From: Aliivibrio_A kagoshimensis
GTDB taxonomy: Bacteria; Pseudomonadota; Gammaproteobacteria; Enterobacterales; Vibrionaceae
Direction: 5' to 3'
DNA length: 64,000 nt
Assembly: GCF_050337105.1 (NCBI RefSeq)
Contig: NZ_JAKJSQ010000003.1
Span: 62,001-126,000, forward strand
This document shows, piece after piece, positions 27,632 to 36,553 of this stretch. The notes beneath the pieces were generated by a model. That model saw only the letters and a program-made list of their open reading frames with translations. It had not been told where the DNA came from and did no database searches. Numbering within the stretch: the first letter of the stretch is position 1; each line of letters starts with the position of its first letter. Position numbers and translations under genes: made by a program.

Positions 27632-28939
27632 ATGAAAAAAGCAATGACAAGGCGAAGTGCATCAAAAGCCAATCAATCGGGCCACGCAATCATGTTGTTT
27701 GTGATGATCGTACCGGCTCTGTTCAGCTTGTTTGTGCTGGCCTCTGATGGTGCCCGCATCTTACAAACCAAAGCGAGGATAGGAGATGCGTCGGAAGTGG
27801 CTTCTTTAGCGATTGCGGCGCATAACGATGAAAATAGCGACGATGGCAGCGGCAGCGGTAGCAGTAAAAATCAAGAAATTGTGACCAATGTGGTGTCGCA
27901 ATACATGACGGACATGAACTCGATTACGGGTATTAATGTGCGTAAATTAGTGTGTGAAGATCTGCCAGATTGCACCGCCGGGCTCAATAATGGAGATTCG
28001 CGTTATTTTGAATATAGAGTCACGGTAAGCACCGAACACACTCCCTGGTTTCCTGGCAATAATGTGCATCCAAGCTTTGGTGACAGTTTTGAAGTGAATG
28101 GGTTTTCCGCTTCAAGAAAGTATCAGAGTGACTCGTTAGATATTGTGTTTGCTGCCGATTTTACTGGTTCAATGACAAACGATTTAGGAAGTTCTGGACA
28201 AGATAAATATAAAGCACTGCGTGAAATTATAATGTTAATAGCAGATGAGCTAGATAAATTTAATCAACAGATTAACACCGAGAAAAGCAAAATAGGCATT
28301 GCCCCGTTTAGTACATTAACTAACTCATACCGTTCAGGAAGAGATTGTTATGTTGATCAATTAATTTTAGATCGTGTTTGGGATCCTTACCGACGAGAAT
28401 GGAGATACACTCCGAACTACAACAAAACGTTGGCTCAAGTTTTCACTGAAAAAACGGATTGTATGAGTCGTGCAAGTGCAAGAGTAAAAGATGTAAAGCT
28501 CACGTCTAATTTTTCTCGTGTTGAAACTGATCTCTACCGTTATAGTCCTGGAGGTACGACAGCAACCTATCAAGGGATCATTCGAGCGGCTCAATTGGTT
28601 CGTGATGGGGATAACCCTAAACGTTTAGTGGTGGTGTTATCTGATGGAAGAGACTCGACCAGTCGCGAAATTAGACATAATCATAAGGCACATCACAACC
28701 AGCTTATTTCAATGGGGTATTGCGATAAAATTCGTGAAGAACTTAACCAAGATGTTACGCCTGAAGGCAAAGATATCACCGCCAAATTGGTGATTATAGG
28801 ATTCGATTATAATGCAAATGCAGACGCGTCATTGATTAATTGCGCTGGGGCTGAAAATGTCTTTAGTGCGGATAATAAACAAGAAGTATTGGATAAGATT
28901 TTAGAGTTAATTGCTGAAGAAATTGGCCATCTAACGTAG
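27632..28939 (+). CDS. tadG: TadG with von Willebrand factor A-like domain
   Basis: The protein has an N-terminal membrane segment of TadG type (SGHAIMLFVMIVPALFSLFVL) and a C-terminal vWA-like domain beginning IVFAADFTGSMTND, with RLVVVLSDGRD further on. The metal-site motif is DFTGS rather than the usual DxSxS with Ser. The frame reaches a TTG at 27620, but the ATG at 27632, just after the tadF stop, is preferred (435 residues). The vWA half is much more AT-rich than the N-terminal half. Confidence 0.88.
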   Translation: MKKAMTRRSASKANQSGHAIMLFVMIVPALFSLFVLASDGARILQTKARIGDASEVASLAIAAHNDENSDDGSGSGSSKNQEIVTNVVSQYMTDMNSITGINVRKLVCEDLPDCTAGLNNGDSRYFEYRVTVSTEHTPWFPGNNVHPSFGDSFEVNGFSASRKYQSDSLDIVFAADFTGSMTNDLGSSGQDKYKALREIIMLIADELDKFNQQINTEKSKIGIAPFSTLTNSYRSGRDCYVDQLILDRVWDPYRREWRYTPNYNKTLAQVFTEKTDCMSRASARVKDVKLTSNFSRVETDLYRYSPGGTTATYQGIIRAAQLVRDGDNPKRLVVVLSDGRDSTSREIRHNHKAHHNQLISMGYCDKIREELNQDVTPEGKDITAKLVIIGFDYNANADASLINCAGAENVFSADNKQEVLDKILELIAEEIGHLT

Positions 28940-28950
28940 TGGAGAGAGAG

Positions 28951-29592
28951 ATGAAAATATCAATATGGTTAGGTGTGATAACCCTGCTGTTATCTGGCAC
29001 AACCAGTGCGGCGAGCTACCCCACTAAGATGTCGGTGGATCAAGCGCTGATACTCTATTGTGGTAATAATGAGGTAGAGTTTGAGCAGACAGTGACGGTC
29101 GGAGAGGGAACGCGGATCTCTCATCACCAAGGGGCTTTTTATCAGATAGAGCAGGCAATTGAAGAGACACCTGAAGTGGCTTATCTTACCCAACATATGG
29201 TGAGCGCAGGGTTATCAAAAAAATGCAGCGAGTATTTGATAGCCACGGCGCAGAAAAAAGCATCAGGACCATTAGCGCGAGTCTATTTTGAATTTAATCA
29301 ACATGAGTTAACCGACAAGTCCAAATATGTGTTGAAAGTGATCAAAGAGCGACTGGCCTCAGAGCAGGGGCGTTATAACGTAGAAGGGCACACAGATTCA
29401 ACCGGAACTGCCGAATACAATTTCTCTTTAGCACTGAAACGTGCCACTCAAGTGGAGAGTTATCTAAAAGAGATAGGAGTGGATGATCAGCAGCTCACTG
29501 CGACCTCAAAAGGGGAAACCGTGCCATTGAAAAACAATAATACGGAACAAGGGCGTGCCAGTAATCGAAGAGTAGATATTCAGACTCAATAG
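28951..29592 (+). CDS. OmpA-family protein at the end of the Tad operon
   Basis: The 213-residue protein has a signal peptide (cleavage near TSA-AS) and a C-terminal OmpA peptidoglycan-binding domain (ARVYFEFNQHELTDKS, VEGHTDSTGTAEYN, GRASNRRVDI). It would anchor the Tad machine to the cell wall. The ATG at 28951 follows GGAGAGAG and is preferred over a GTG at 28939. A strong terminator follows. Confidence 0.88.
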   Translation: MKISIWLGVITLLLSGTTSAASYPTKMSVDQALILYCGNNEVEFEQTVTVGEGTRISHHQGAFYQIEQAIEETPEVAYLTQHMVSAGLSKKCSEYLIATAQKKASGPLARVYFEFNQHELTDKSKYVLKVIKERLASEQGRYNVEGHTDSTGTAEYNFSLALKRATQVESYLKEIGVDDQQLTATSKGETVPLKNNNTEQGRASNRRVDIQTQ

Positions 29593-29621
29593 TCTTTTTA
29601 TCATTGGATGTCTAAGTTATT

Positions 29622-29650
29622 AAAGGCTGAACAGAGGTTCAGCCTTTTTG
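29622..29650. terminator. bidirectional terminator after the Tad operon
   Basis: AAAGGCTGAAC pairs with GTTCAGCCTTT around an AGAG loop, with T residues on both 3' sides. It separates the Tad operon from the convergent MazG-like gene. Confidence 0.85.
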
Positions 29651-29662
29651 TTTATGGTGTGT

Positions 29663-30238
29663 TTATTTTACCAGTTTGTCTAAATCGGCTGGGCGGTAGT
29701 AGACTGACTTTAATACTTTTCCACGGCGAACGGTTTTGTTTGCGAGTTCAACATCCTTAGCACACTTAGCGATGATGAATTCCTCTTTTACTGTAGCCAT
29801 CAGTTCAACACCTTGATTCGCATAGAAGGCTTCAGTCTCTTGGTACTCTTGTTCGGTGCGGCATACTTTACTCATATTGCTAGAGTGAACCTCATCCCAG
29901 CAAGTGATAAAGTCAATGTTGCGGTTATTAGCAACATGCAGAAGAAGATCGATAAGATAACTGATGGTGAGGTTATCTTCTACCTTTTGGTCGCCAAGTT
30001 GCACTAAACGGCCCATTAATACATATACCGAGTCAACAATCGCATCAGCTTGCTCTACTTTGCAGTCTGCTTCAGCCAGCTCAGTAAGCTCCTCAATGAT
30101 TAAAGAAGAGTGAAGGGTATCGCTTTTATCGTCTAAACTTGCAGGATCTTCAACCGCGAGATCGAAGGTTGATCGGAACTGTTTAATATCTTGATATAGA
30201 TGGTCAAAAAGAGGTTGATCCAAAGCAGTAAGTTTCAT
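29663..30238 (-). CDS. MazG-like all-alpha NTP pyrophosphohydrolase
   Basis: The 191-residue helical protein shows an EExxE motif (EELTELAEAD) followed by an acidic ExxD-type segment (VEQADAIVDSVYVLMG), the metal-binding arrangement of MazG-like and HisE-like enzymes. These hydrolyse nucleoside triphosphates to monophosphates plus pyrophosphate, cleaning nucleotide pools. Substrate is unknown. An AGGACA ribosome site precedes the ATG. Confidence 0.78.
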   Translation of the reverse strand: MKLTALDQPLFDHLYQDIKQFRSTFDLAVEDPASLDDKSDTLHSSLIIEELTELAEADCKVEQADAIVDSVYVLMGRLVQLGDQKVEDNLTISYLIDLLLHVANNRNIDFITCWDEVHSSNMSKVCRTEQEYQETEAFYANQGVELMATVKEEFIIAKCAKDVELANKTVRRGKVLKSVYYRPADLDKLVK

Positions 30239-30688
30239 GAATATGTCCTGTTAAACGATAAAATCTAATAGGATAAATGATACCGATTATTAGGCAATGA
30301 TGCATTAAAAAGTATGGTGATGTATTTTTGTTGGATATTCGTTGGGCACTCTATTTCATATCAACCTCAATTCACTCAGCGTCAGTTGTCAGTTAGGTCA
30401 CAATACCCAGTTATAATTTCATCAAAATTGATTCATACCTTACCTTTTATTGTCTGCTTTTACACCGAAACTGACATGTAAGTACTTATAATACAGTGTC
30501 TTATCTTATTTCTTGTTGGGTGGGGAGTTCTCCTATTTAGATTGCCAATCCTTAGCATAAAATAAACCAATTTAACTGTTAGCTTTGTCATTAGTACTAT
30601 TTTTGCCAGTGAATTGTGAGCAACAATTTGACGTACGAGCCACATTGACGTGGCAATTATAATGGATAATAACAATAAGGAGACTGAG
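30239..30688. other. intergenic region with putative operators
   Basis: The 450-bp gap holds the divergent promoters of the MazG-like and DASS genes. Most is AT-rich without an ORF. The last 80 bp contain two inverted repeats, listed separately, just before the transporter gene. Confidence 0.55.
30612..30654. promoter_or_regulatory. paired inverted repeats before the DASS transporter
   Basis: AATTGT and ACAATT (30612-30617 and 30623-30628) flank five bases. GCCAC and GTGGC (30639-30643 and 30650-30654) flank six bases. They lie 35-77 bp before the start codon and may be an operator or leader hairpin. The LysR protein encoded downstream is a candidate binder, but this is inference. Confidence 0.4.
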
Positions 30689-32149
30689 ATGGTTGCGATA
30701 ACTCGAGATCTCAGTAGTAAAAGTAAAACCGAAAAGCTGATGTACTACTTCGGCTTACCGTTAGCAATGTTTGTGCTGATGGCCATCTATTCAATGCCGA
30801 CCCCTGAAGGGATCAGTTTTGAAGGTAAGATGTCATTAGCGGTCTTTTTCTTTGCATTGATTTTGTGGATTACCGAATCTTTGCCTAACTATGCAACATC
30901 AATGATTGCCATTGCTTTGCTATCGATATTTGGTGGCTGGGCAGAAAAGGATGCATTAGGTACCTTAGGTTATGGGGTGATTTGGTTGATGGTGTCTGCA
31001 TTCATCATTACCTCAGGAATGGAAAAGAGTGGATTAGCGAAAAGAATCGCCTTAGCGATCATCACTCGATTTGGTAAAACCTGGAAAACCATTCTGATGT
31101 CTTTAATGGCAGCAAACTTTACGGTTGCCTTTATCATTCCGTCAACGACAGCACGTGCAGCGATGCTGTTACCGATTGTACTCTTGGTTGCCAAAGCCTA
31201 TGGGGTTGAAAAAGGGAACGCTAATCTAGGTAAGTTGTTAGGTATCCAAAGTTTACAAGCGAACAATATTTCAACCAGTGCCATTGTTACTGCTACGGCA
31301 CCTCAAATCTTGGCCATTGGTCTGTTAAAAGAGTTTACAGGCTCTGAAGTGTCGTGGGGCGAGTGGTTTATTGCTTCTGCACCGATTGCCATTCTAACAT
31401 TGATCGCCTCATTCTTTATTGGTCTGGCGCTGTTCCGCCCTAAAGCTGAACAAGAGGGTGGCGATGAGATCAAAGAGATTCAAAATCAATATGATGAACT
31501 TGGTCCTGTTACTACTTTAGAGAAAAAAGCCGCGGGTATCTTCTTGTTAACCATCTCACTGTGGGCCAGTGATAAGTGGCATTTAGATATGTTTGGTTTC
31601 CAGTTTAGCTTAGTAATGGTCGCGATTATGGCCGCTTCGCTATTCTTCATGCCTTATATTGGCATCTTGAATTGGAAAGAAGCAAAGATTCCGTGGAACT
31701 TAATGGTCTTTGCTGCTGGGGCGTATGCTGCTGGTGTGTCGTTAAGTGAAACCGGCGTCGCAAGCTGGGCTCTGAGTGGTCTATTCTCAAATCTTGGTGT
31801 GCAAGACATGAGCTTTACCATGCTCTATGGCGTGGTCATCGCGATATCAAGTTTCAGTCACTTTGTCTTTACCAGTAAAACCGTACGTACCATCATCTTA
31901 ATTCCGACTTTAGTTGGATTGGCTGAGACGGCAGGTGTATCACCATTGATGCTTGCGCTTCCGGCTGCCTTTACTATTGCCGATACCATTACTCTGCCTC
32001 CTCATAGTAAAGCTAACTTGGTTTACTACAGTACTGGCTACTTCTCTGTGAACAATCAGCTGTTATATGGGGTTCTTACCCTTATGGCGAAGTGGTGCAT
32101 CATGTTCGCCGCGTCATTCACATGGTTTGCTTATTTGGGCATTGTTTAA
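30689..32149 (+). CDS. DASS (SLC13) family anion/sodium symporter
   Basis: The 486-residue protein has about eleven to twelve membrane segments. Family signatures include FIIPSTTARAAMLLPI in the first half and a matching STGYFSVNN region near the end. DASS proteins import di- or tricarboxylates, sulfate or related anions. The ATG at 30689 has AAGGAG 6 nt upstream and is preferred over in-frame starts at 30650 and 30662. It heads a three-gene unit with a membrane-anchored orphan and a phosphoglycerate mutase-like enzyme. Confidence 0.88.
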   Translation: MVAITRDLSSKSKTEKLMYYFGLPLAMFVLMAIYSMPTPEGISFEGKMSLAVFFFALILWITESLPNYATSMIAIALLSIFGGWAEKDALGTLGYGVIWLMVSAFIITSGMEKSGLAKRIALAIITRFGKTWKTILMSLMAANFTVAFIIPSTTARAAMLLPIVLLVAKAYGVEKGNANLGKLLGIQSLQANNISTSAIVTATAPQILAIGLLKEFTGSEVSWGEWFIASAPIAILTLIASFFIGLALFRPKAEQEGGDEIKEIQNQYDELGPVTTLEKKAAGIFLLTISLWASDKWHLDMFGFQFSLVMVAIMAASLFFMPYIGILNWKEAKIPWNLMVFAAGAYAAGVSLSETGVASWALSGLFSNLGVQDMSFTMLYGVVIAISSFSHFVFTSKTVRTIILIPTLVGLAETAGVSPLMLALPAAFTIADTITLPPHSKANLVYYSTGYFSVNNQLLYGVLTLMAKWCIMFAASFTWFAYLGIV

Positions 32150-32176
32150 CAGTCAGAGATTGACGGAGTAAAGATT

Positions 32177-32935
32177 ATGAAAACAGTTAGTAAATTATTG
32201 AGCGCTTTAGTGATTACAGCAACCACAATGAGCGCCAATGCTGAAGATTTCGGTAAGATCGAATCCTACCATGAGAACATTCGTCCAATAGAAAGCGATG
32301 GTCAAATTGAGGTAATTGTGAATGCGGTTACCAATAGTCAAGGGCAGATCTTCTTACCCGCTTATGAAGATGGGAAAGTGCTGTCGGCAGTTGCTACCAA
32401 AGGGATACTCAATAGTTCGACCGCAAAGGTTGAGAAAATTCATGGCCGCGATGTGTTGGTTTATCAATTTAAAAATGCCAATGCTGCTGTGCTTTTGAAT
32501 CAAACTCTCAATGTAACGAAACTGTACAAAGAGAAAAAAGCCAAGTTGAAATACAGCCACCCAGGCGGGGTAAAGCGTGTCTCTTATGAGTTTATTAATA
32601 GCTCACCCGTTGCGATCGGTAAGTATGTCGGCTCTTTGGGTGTACCGCAAGGCAAAGAGTTGTATGGCGTCGTATTGCCTGAATGGTCAAAAAAGAAAAA
32701 GACCTTCTTTATTGGCGAACAAGATGGTTATAAAACGGTTGATGTGGTGAAAAAGAAACTGAAACCGGGCAGTGAGGTGGAATTTAGAATCCGTACTTAT
32801 CAGCCAGCAGCAGCGATTAAGTGGACCATGTGGACACTGGTTATTCTGTTATCAGGTGCGTTGTTATGGAAGCGCCGTGATGTGCTAAATGATCTAGATT
32901 CGGCATCTAATGCCCAAAAGTCTGTTGCTAATTAG
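32177..32935 (+). CDS. periplasmic, membrane-anchored protein of unknown function
   Basis: The 252-residue protein has a signal peptide (cleavage near ANA-ED), a Lys-rich beta-like periplasmic domain of about 190 residues, and a single C-terminal membrane segment (MWTLVILLSGALLW) followed by a short cytoplasmic tail. I do not recognise a family. It lies between the transporter and the mutase-like enzyme with gaps of 27 and 9 bp, so it probably helps the same uptake system. Confidence 0.8.
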   Translation: MKTVSKLLSALVITATTMSANAEDFGKIESYHENIRPIESDGQIEVIVNAVTNSQGQIFLPAYEDGKVLSAVATKGILNSSTAKVEKIHGRDVLVYQFKNANAAVLLNQTLNVTKLYKEKKAKLKYSHPGGVKRVSYEFINSSPVAIGKYVGSLGVPQGKELYGVVLPEWSKKKKTFFIGEQDGYKTVDVVKKKLKPGSEVEFRIRTYQPAAAIKWTMWTLVILLSGALLWKRRDVLNDLDSASNAQKSVAN

Positions 32936-32944
32936 GGGGTGGTC

Positions 32945-34192
32945 ATGAAAAAACAAGCACTGTTGATCATTGCCGATGGGATGGGCGATCTGCCCAACCC
33001 AGAGCTTAAAGGTCAAACACCTTTGGAGTACGCCAATACTCCCTATTTAGCCGCACTTGCGTCTCAAGGTGAATTCGGCAATGTACACCCAGTAAAGGCT
33101 GGGGTCCCGGTGGGTACGGATGTCGGCCACTTAGCGATATTTGGCTATGACCCGTATGAAGTCTATACCGGTCGAGGTCCAATTGAAGCGTATGGTGCCG
33201 GCATAGACATGGAGCCCGGTGACATTGCCTTTCGAGGTAACTTTGCTACGGTCACAGAGGATTTTACCGTTATCGATAGGCGCGCTGAGAGAATCAATCA
33301 AGGCACGCAAGAGTTAGCTGATGCCATCGATGGCATGATACTTAGTGATGGCACATTAGTGGTTGCAAAAGCGCTAAGTGCTCACCGTGTGGCCGTTGTA
33401 CTGCGTGGAGGCGGGTTATCTGAACAGATTACTACGACGGATCCCGGCACAGCCAAAGAAGGAAGTAAAGTCGTGGTTCCAGTGGCTCTCGATGATTCAG
33501 AGCACGCCAATGCAACCGCTATTCGTGTGTGGGAGATGACAGAGCGATGTTATGCAATTTTGGACAAACATCCTGTCAATCAACTGCGTAAAAATAATCA
33601 TCAACTTCCAGCAAATATGATTCTGCTTAGAGGGGTTGGTAAGCAGATACAAGCACCGAAGATCAGTAGCATTTACGGTATTAAAGGGGCTTGTATTGCG
33701 GGTGACAAAACGGTGTTAGGAATTGCAAGGATGTCAGGGTTGGATGTGTTTCATCGCCCCGAGTTCACGGCAGGGTTTGATACGGATTTTTTAGCCAAGG
33801 CCAACCTTGCTTTAGATAAACTAAAAGAGGGTTATGATTGGGTCGTACTGCACGTGAAAGCACCTGACTTAGCAGGTCACGATAATTTACCATTAGTAAA
33901 AGTGGAGATGGCAGAGAAGCTAGATCAAATGGTAGGTTACATGTTGGAGACTCTGGATTTAGCACAATGTTATATTAGCTATACCAGTGATCACTCAACC
34001 CCGTGTGCCCGAAAGGATCATTCAGGGGCGCCGGTGCCTACTTTTATTGCAGGAGAAGATGTAAGAAAACAGCCGATTAGCGGCTTTGGTGAACGGTATG
34101 TTAACCACGGTTCTTTAACCAATTTAACGGGACGAGATATATTTTTCACCCAGATGGATCTGCTTGGTGTTGTGCCTAAATTAGGGGCGTGA
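32945..34192 (+). CDS. archaeal-type (ApgM-like) phosphoglycerate mutase family enzyme
   Basis: The 415-residue protein belongs to the cofactor-independent, alkaline phosphatase-superfamily mutases of the archaeal type. It starts ALLIIADGMGDLPNPELKG, then shows VGTDVGHLAIFGYDP and YTGRGPIEA, and ends with metal ligands in YTSDHSTPCARKDHSG. The nucleophile position reads GTD, a Thr where Ser is usual. It may therefore not be a glycolytic mutase but act on a related phospho- or phosphono-acid. The ATG at 32945 has a GGGGG ribosome site. Confidence 0.8.
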   Translation: MKKQALLIIADGMGDLPNPELKGQTPLEYANTPYLAALASQGEFGNVHPVKAGVPVGTDVGHLAIFGYDPYEVYTGRGPIEAYGAGIDMEPGDIAFRGNFATVTEDFTVIDRRAERINQGTQELADAIDGMILSDGTLVVAKALSAHRVAVVLRGGGLSEQITTTDPGTAKEGSKVVVPVALDDSEHANATAIRVWEMTERCYAILDKHPVNQLRKNNHQLPANMILLRGVGKQIQAPKISSIYGIKGACIAGDKTVLGIARMSGLDVFHRPEFTAGFDTDFLAKANLALDKLKEGYDWVVLHVKAPDLAGHDNLPLVKVEMAEKLDQMVGYMLETLDLAQCYISYTSDHSTPCARKDHSGAPVPTFIAGEDVRKQPISGFGERYVNHGSLTNLTGRDIFFTQMDLLGVVPKLGA

Positions 34193-34299
34193 TGTAAAGT
34201 GGTACCGTGCTTTGGTCGCTTCTGATATTCAGTTGCGGCCTTTGTGGTTTTCCCATAGCGCAGAAAATGGTGTTCGCACATAATTAGGAGTGTTGAGTC

Positions 34300-35247
34300 A
34301 TGAAGATTGAGAATTTAGAAGCGTTTGTGAACATCGCGCAGTTGAGAAGTTTCACTCAAGCCGCTGAGCAGTGTTTCTGTACTCAAGCGACTATCTCATT
34401 GCGAGTTAAAAATCTAGAACAGTATTTCAAGGTTCAACTGTTTGATCGGGTCGGACGAAATATTGAGTTGACGGAAGAGGGCAAAAAAATATTACCTTTG
34501 TGCCAGTCAGCACTGCACGCTTTGCAACAATCGAAATCTGAACTTGAAGCGATGAGTGGCTTAACCAGTGGCAATCTATCACTTTGTAGTTCCAATACAC
34601 CAGGTACCTATATGCTGCCAGAGGTGTTGGCACATTTTCATCAACAATTTCCAGGTATTCGTATTGATTCACGCATTAAATATGCAAGGGATGTGATTCA
34701 AGAGATGCTCTTTGATGGAGACGCTGAATTAGGGTTTGTTTCTCAGCCTACTCAGTTTGATGACAAAAAAATTGAATGTAAGAAGATCTTAGAAGATGAA
34801 TTATGCGTGATTGTATCCAACCAACACCCAAAGCTCGATCAGTGGGTGCGGTATGGAGGCATCTCAATTAAAGATCTTCAACAACAAACGTTACTGCTGT
34901 CCAACCCGAAGAGTTCGTTGCAAGCAAACCTTGAAAAAGCCAATGGTGAGAAGGTGATTTTTCAAGCTCAAATTGTATTAGGCAGTATGGAGGCAGTGAA
35001 GAAATCGGTGATGCTAAATGTCGGCATTGGCATTGTGTCGCAGTTTTTGATTGAAGAGGAGCTGGCAGACAAAAAGCTGCATAAACTTAAAATTAAAGGG
35101 GTTAGCTTACACAGAATTGTTTATCTATTGCATCGCCGCAACCGCAGTTTATCGCCTGCGGCTCACGCGTTCATCAAAGTATTAGAGGCGGATTTATCTC
35201 AACGCTATCCTAACCTCTGTTTGATAGATTCTGAAGAGTGTTGTTAG
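34300..35247 (+). CDS. LysR-family transcriptional regulator
   Basis: The 315-residue protein has the LysR winged helix at residues 1-60 (FVNIAQLRSFTQAAEQC, ATISLRVKNLEQ) and a C-terminal effector-binding domain. It follows the transporter cluster in the same direction after about 107 bp and is the likely regulator of it. An unusual Cys pair (QCFCTQ) lies in the recognition helix region. Confidence 0.9.
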   Translation: MKIENLEAFVNIAQLRSFTQAAEQCFCTQATISLRVKNLEQYFKVQLFDRVGRNIELTEEGKKILPLCQSALHALQQSKSELEAMSGLTSGNLSLCSSNTPGTYMLPEVLAHFHQQFPGIRIDSRIKYARDVIQEMLFDGDAELGFVSQPTQFDDKKIECKKILEDELCVIVSNQHPKLDQWVRYGGISIKDLQQQTLLLSNPKSSLQANLEKANGEKVIFQAQIVLGSMEAVKKSVMLNVGIGIVSQFLIEEELADKKLHKLKIKGVSLHRIVYLLHRRNRSLSPAAHAFIKVLEADLSQRYPNLCLIDSEECC

Positions 35248-35253
35248 GTCAGG

Positions 35254-35739
35254 TTATTGATCGTTTTGTGGCAGCAGTGTGGTTTTGTTTTGGTTAGCTC
35301 TTTTATGTAGCCATAAACCTGAGGCTTTCATTGAGTAACCAAAGATGGCACCAAGCAGTAGAGAAGGGATCACAACCTTCCAGTTACCGTTGGATGCAAA
35401 GGTCGCGCAGCAGCCTATAAAAGTCCCTGGAATGTAATTTAACCATGATTTATTGGCTTGAAAACACATCATAAAAGCCACCAGTGCAGTGATGATATAG
35501 CCCAAAATTTCAATACTAAATAGCGTGGAGAGTTGGATGATCACCATCGCCCAAAATACCCCACTTAGGTTGGTGATAATGCTTAACCTTAACCCTTTTA
35601 AGCCCTCTATCGGAGAGGCAAAATACGTGGTACAGCCTAAAAACCCCGCCCAACTTAATAGCCCCAACGAAATAGCAACCCAACCCCAAAGCCCAGAAAG
35701 GATTGCAGTAGTAAGGGCAATAGCAATAGATATCGACAT
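35254..35739 (-). CDS. DUF1097-like inner-membrane protein
   Basis: The 161-residue protein is almost entirely hydrophobic, with about five membrane segments, and matches the general pattern of DUF1097 (E. coli YcdZ-like) proteins. Function is unknown. Its stop lies 6 bp from the stop of the convergent LysR gene. Confidence 0.72.
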   Translation of the reverse strand: MSISIAIALTTAILSGLWGWVAISLGLLSWAGFLGCTTYFASPIEGLKGLRLSIITNLSGVFWAMVIIQLSTLFSIEILGYIITALVAFMMCFQANKSWLNYIPGTFIGCCATFASNGNWKVVIPSLLLGAIFGYSMKASGLWLHKRANQNKTTLLPQNDQ

Positions 35740-35982
35740 GATGTGCTCGTAGTAAATGAGTAACAGATGACTCAGTGTAATCGACTAAAAAACAACCCGT
35801 AGTGATCAAGATCTCTTTATTGGTGTAATGGAAGATGACAAATTCATATAAAAGCGATCTATATCTCATTTACTTAGTGAATGATTGTGGGAATGAATAC
35901 AGGAGTAACAACATCGTATGAGAGTGAGCGTTAACGTAATATGATATCAAGATTAAAAATCGATAAATATTAAGGAAATACT

Positions 35983-36420
35983 GTGAAAAAAATCTTTTTA
36001 CTGCTGTTGGTTAACCTATGTTTAGTGAGTACAAATGTTCAAGCTCGAGATGATGTTTTAAGCTTTTCAATCCAAAATGCACTAGGGCTAGCAGCTGCCA
36101 AAGAGAAGTTAGGCAGTGACGTTGCGTTTTATTTTGGCGATCAAAAGCACGGTGAAACGAAACCTAACTATGTGAATGTGAAAACAAATAAAAAAACCAA
36201 TGCCTTTAATAAATCCGATGAAGAGGCGTGTCAGTGGGTCTTTTTATCTGCAATGATTGCTTTGAAAGAGAGAGCGATTAGAGAGGGGCATAATGCGGTG
36301 GTTGAGATAAAGTCGAATTATAAAAATAACCTAACCTCTAGTGAAGAGACCTTTCAATGTGGTGCTGGCTCTTTTGTTGCAGGTGTTGCTCTGACAGGAA
36401 AGATTGTCACCATTAAATAG
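35983..36420 (+). CDS. secreted small protein, YbjQ/RcsF-like fold suspected
   Basis: The 145-residue protein has a signal peptide (cleavage near VQA-RD). Two Cys residues (EACQW and FQCGAG) flank an Ala/Glu-rich helix and a core beginning HNAVVEIKS. The pattern resembles the periplasmic family sometimes mis-labelled as excinuclease subunit, and the YbjQ/RcsF-type fold; this is tentative. A hairpin GCTGCATC/GATGCAGC (36437-36457) follows. Confidence 0.65.
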   Translation: MKKIFLLLLVNLCLVSTNVQARDDVLSFSIQNALGLAAAKEKLGSDVAFYFGDQKHGETKPNYVNVKTNKKTNAFNKSDEEACQWVFLSAMIALKERAIREGHNAVVEIKSNYKNNLTSSEETFQCGAGSFVAGVALTGKIVTIK

Positions 36421-36436
36421 TCTACATAACGTTATT

Positions 36437-36457
36437 GCTGCATCAAATAGATGCAGC
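36437..36457 (+). terminator. hairpin after the secreted small protein gene
   Basis: GCTGCATC pairs with GATGCAGC around AAATA. No T-run follows, so termination is uncertain. Confidence 0.4.
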
Positions 36458-36460
36458 ACC

Positions 36461-36490
36461 TACCATTCATCCACCTTATCTACCATTCGT
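36461..36490 (+). promoter_or_regulatory. direct repeats, putative LytTR operator
   Basis: TACCATTCAT (36461-36470) and TACCATTCGT (36481-36490) are 10-bp direct repeats with a 20-bp period. LytTR regulators such as YpdB and BtsR bind tandem direct repeats with similar spacing. A LytTR regulator is encoded in the operon that starts 64 bp downstream. A possible -10 element TAAGAT lies at 36523-36528. Confidence 0.55.
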
Positions 36491-36553
36491 CGCAATGCTC
36501 TGCTCAGTTGTTCTGTTGTCACTAAGATAACAACATCAACAAGGAGAACGTCG

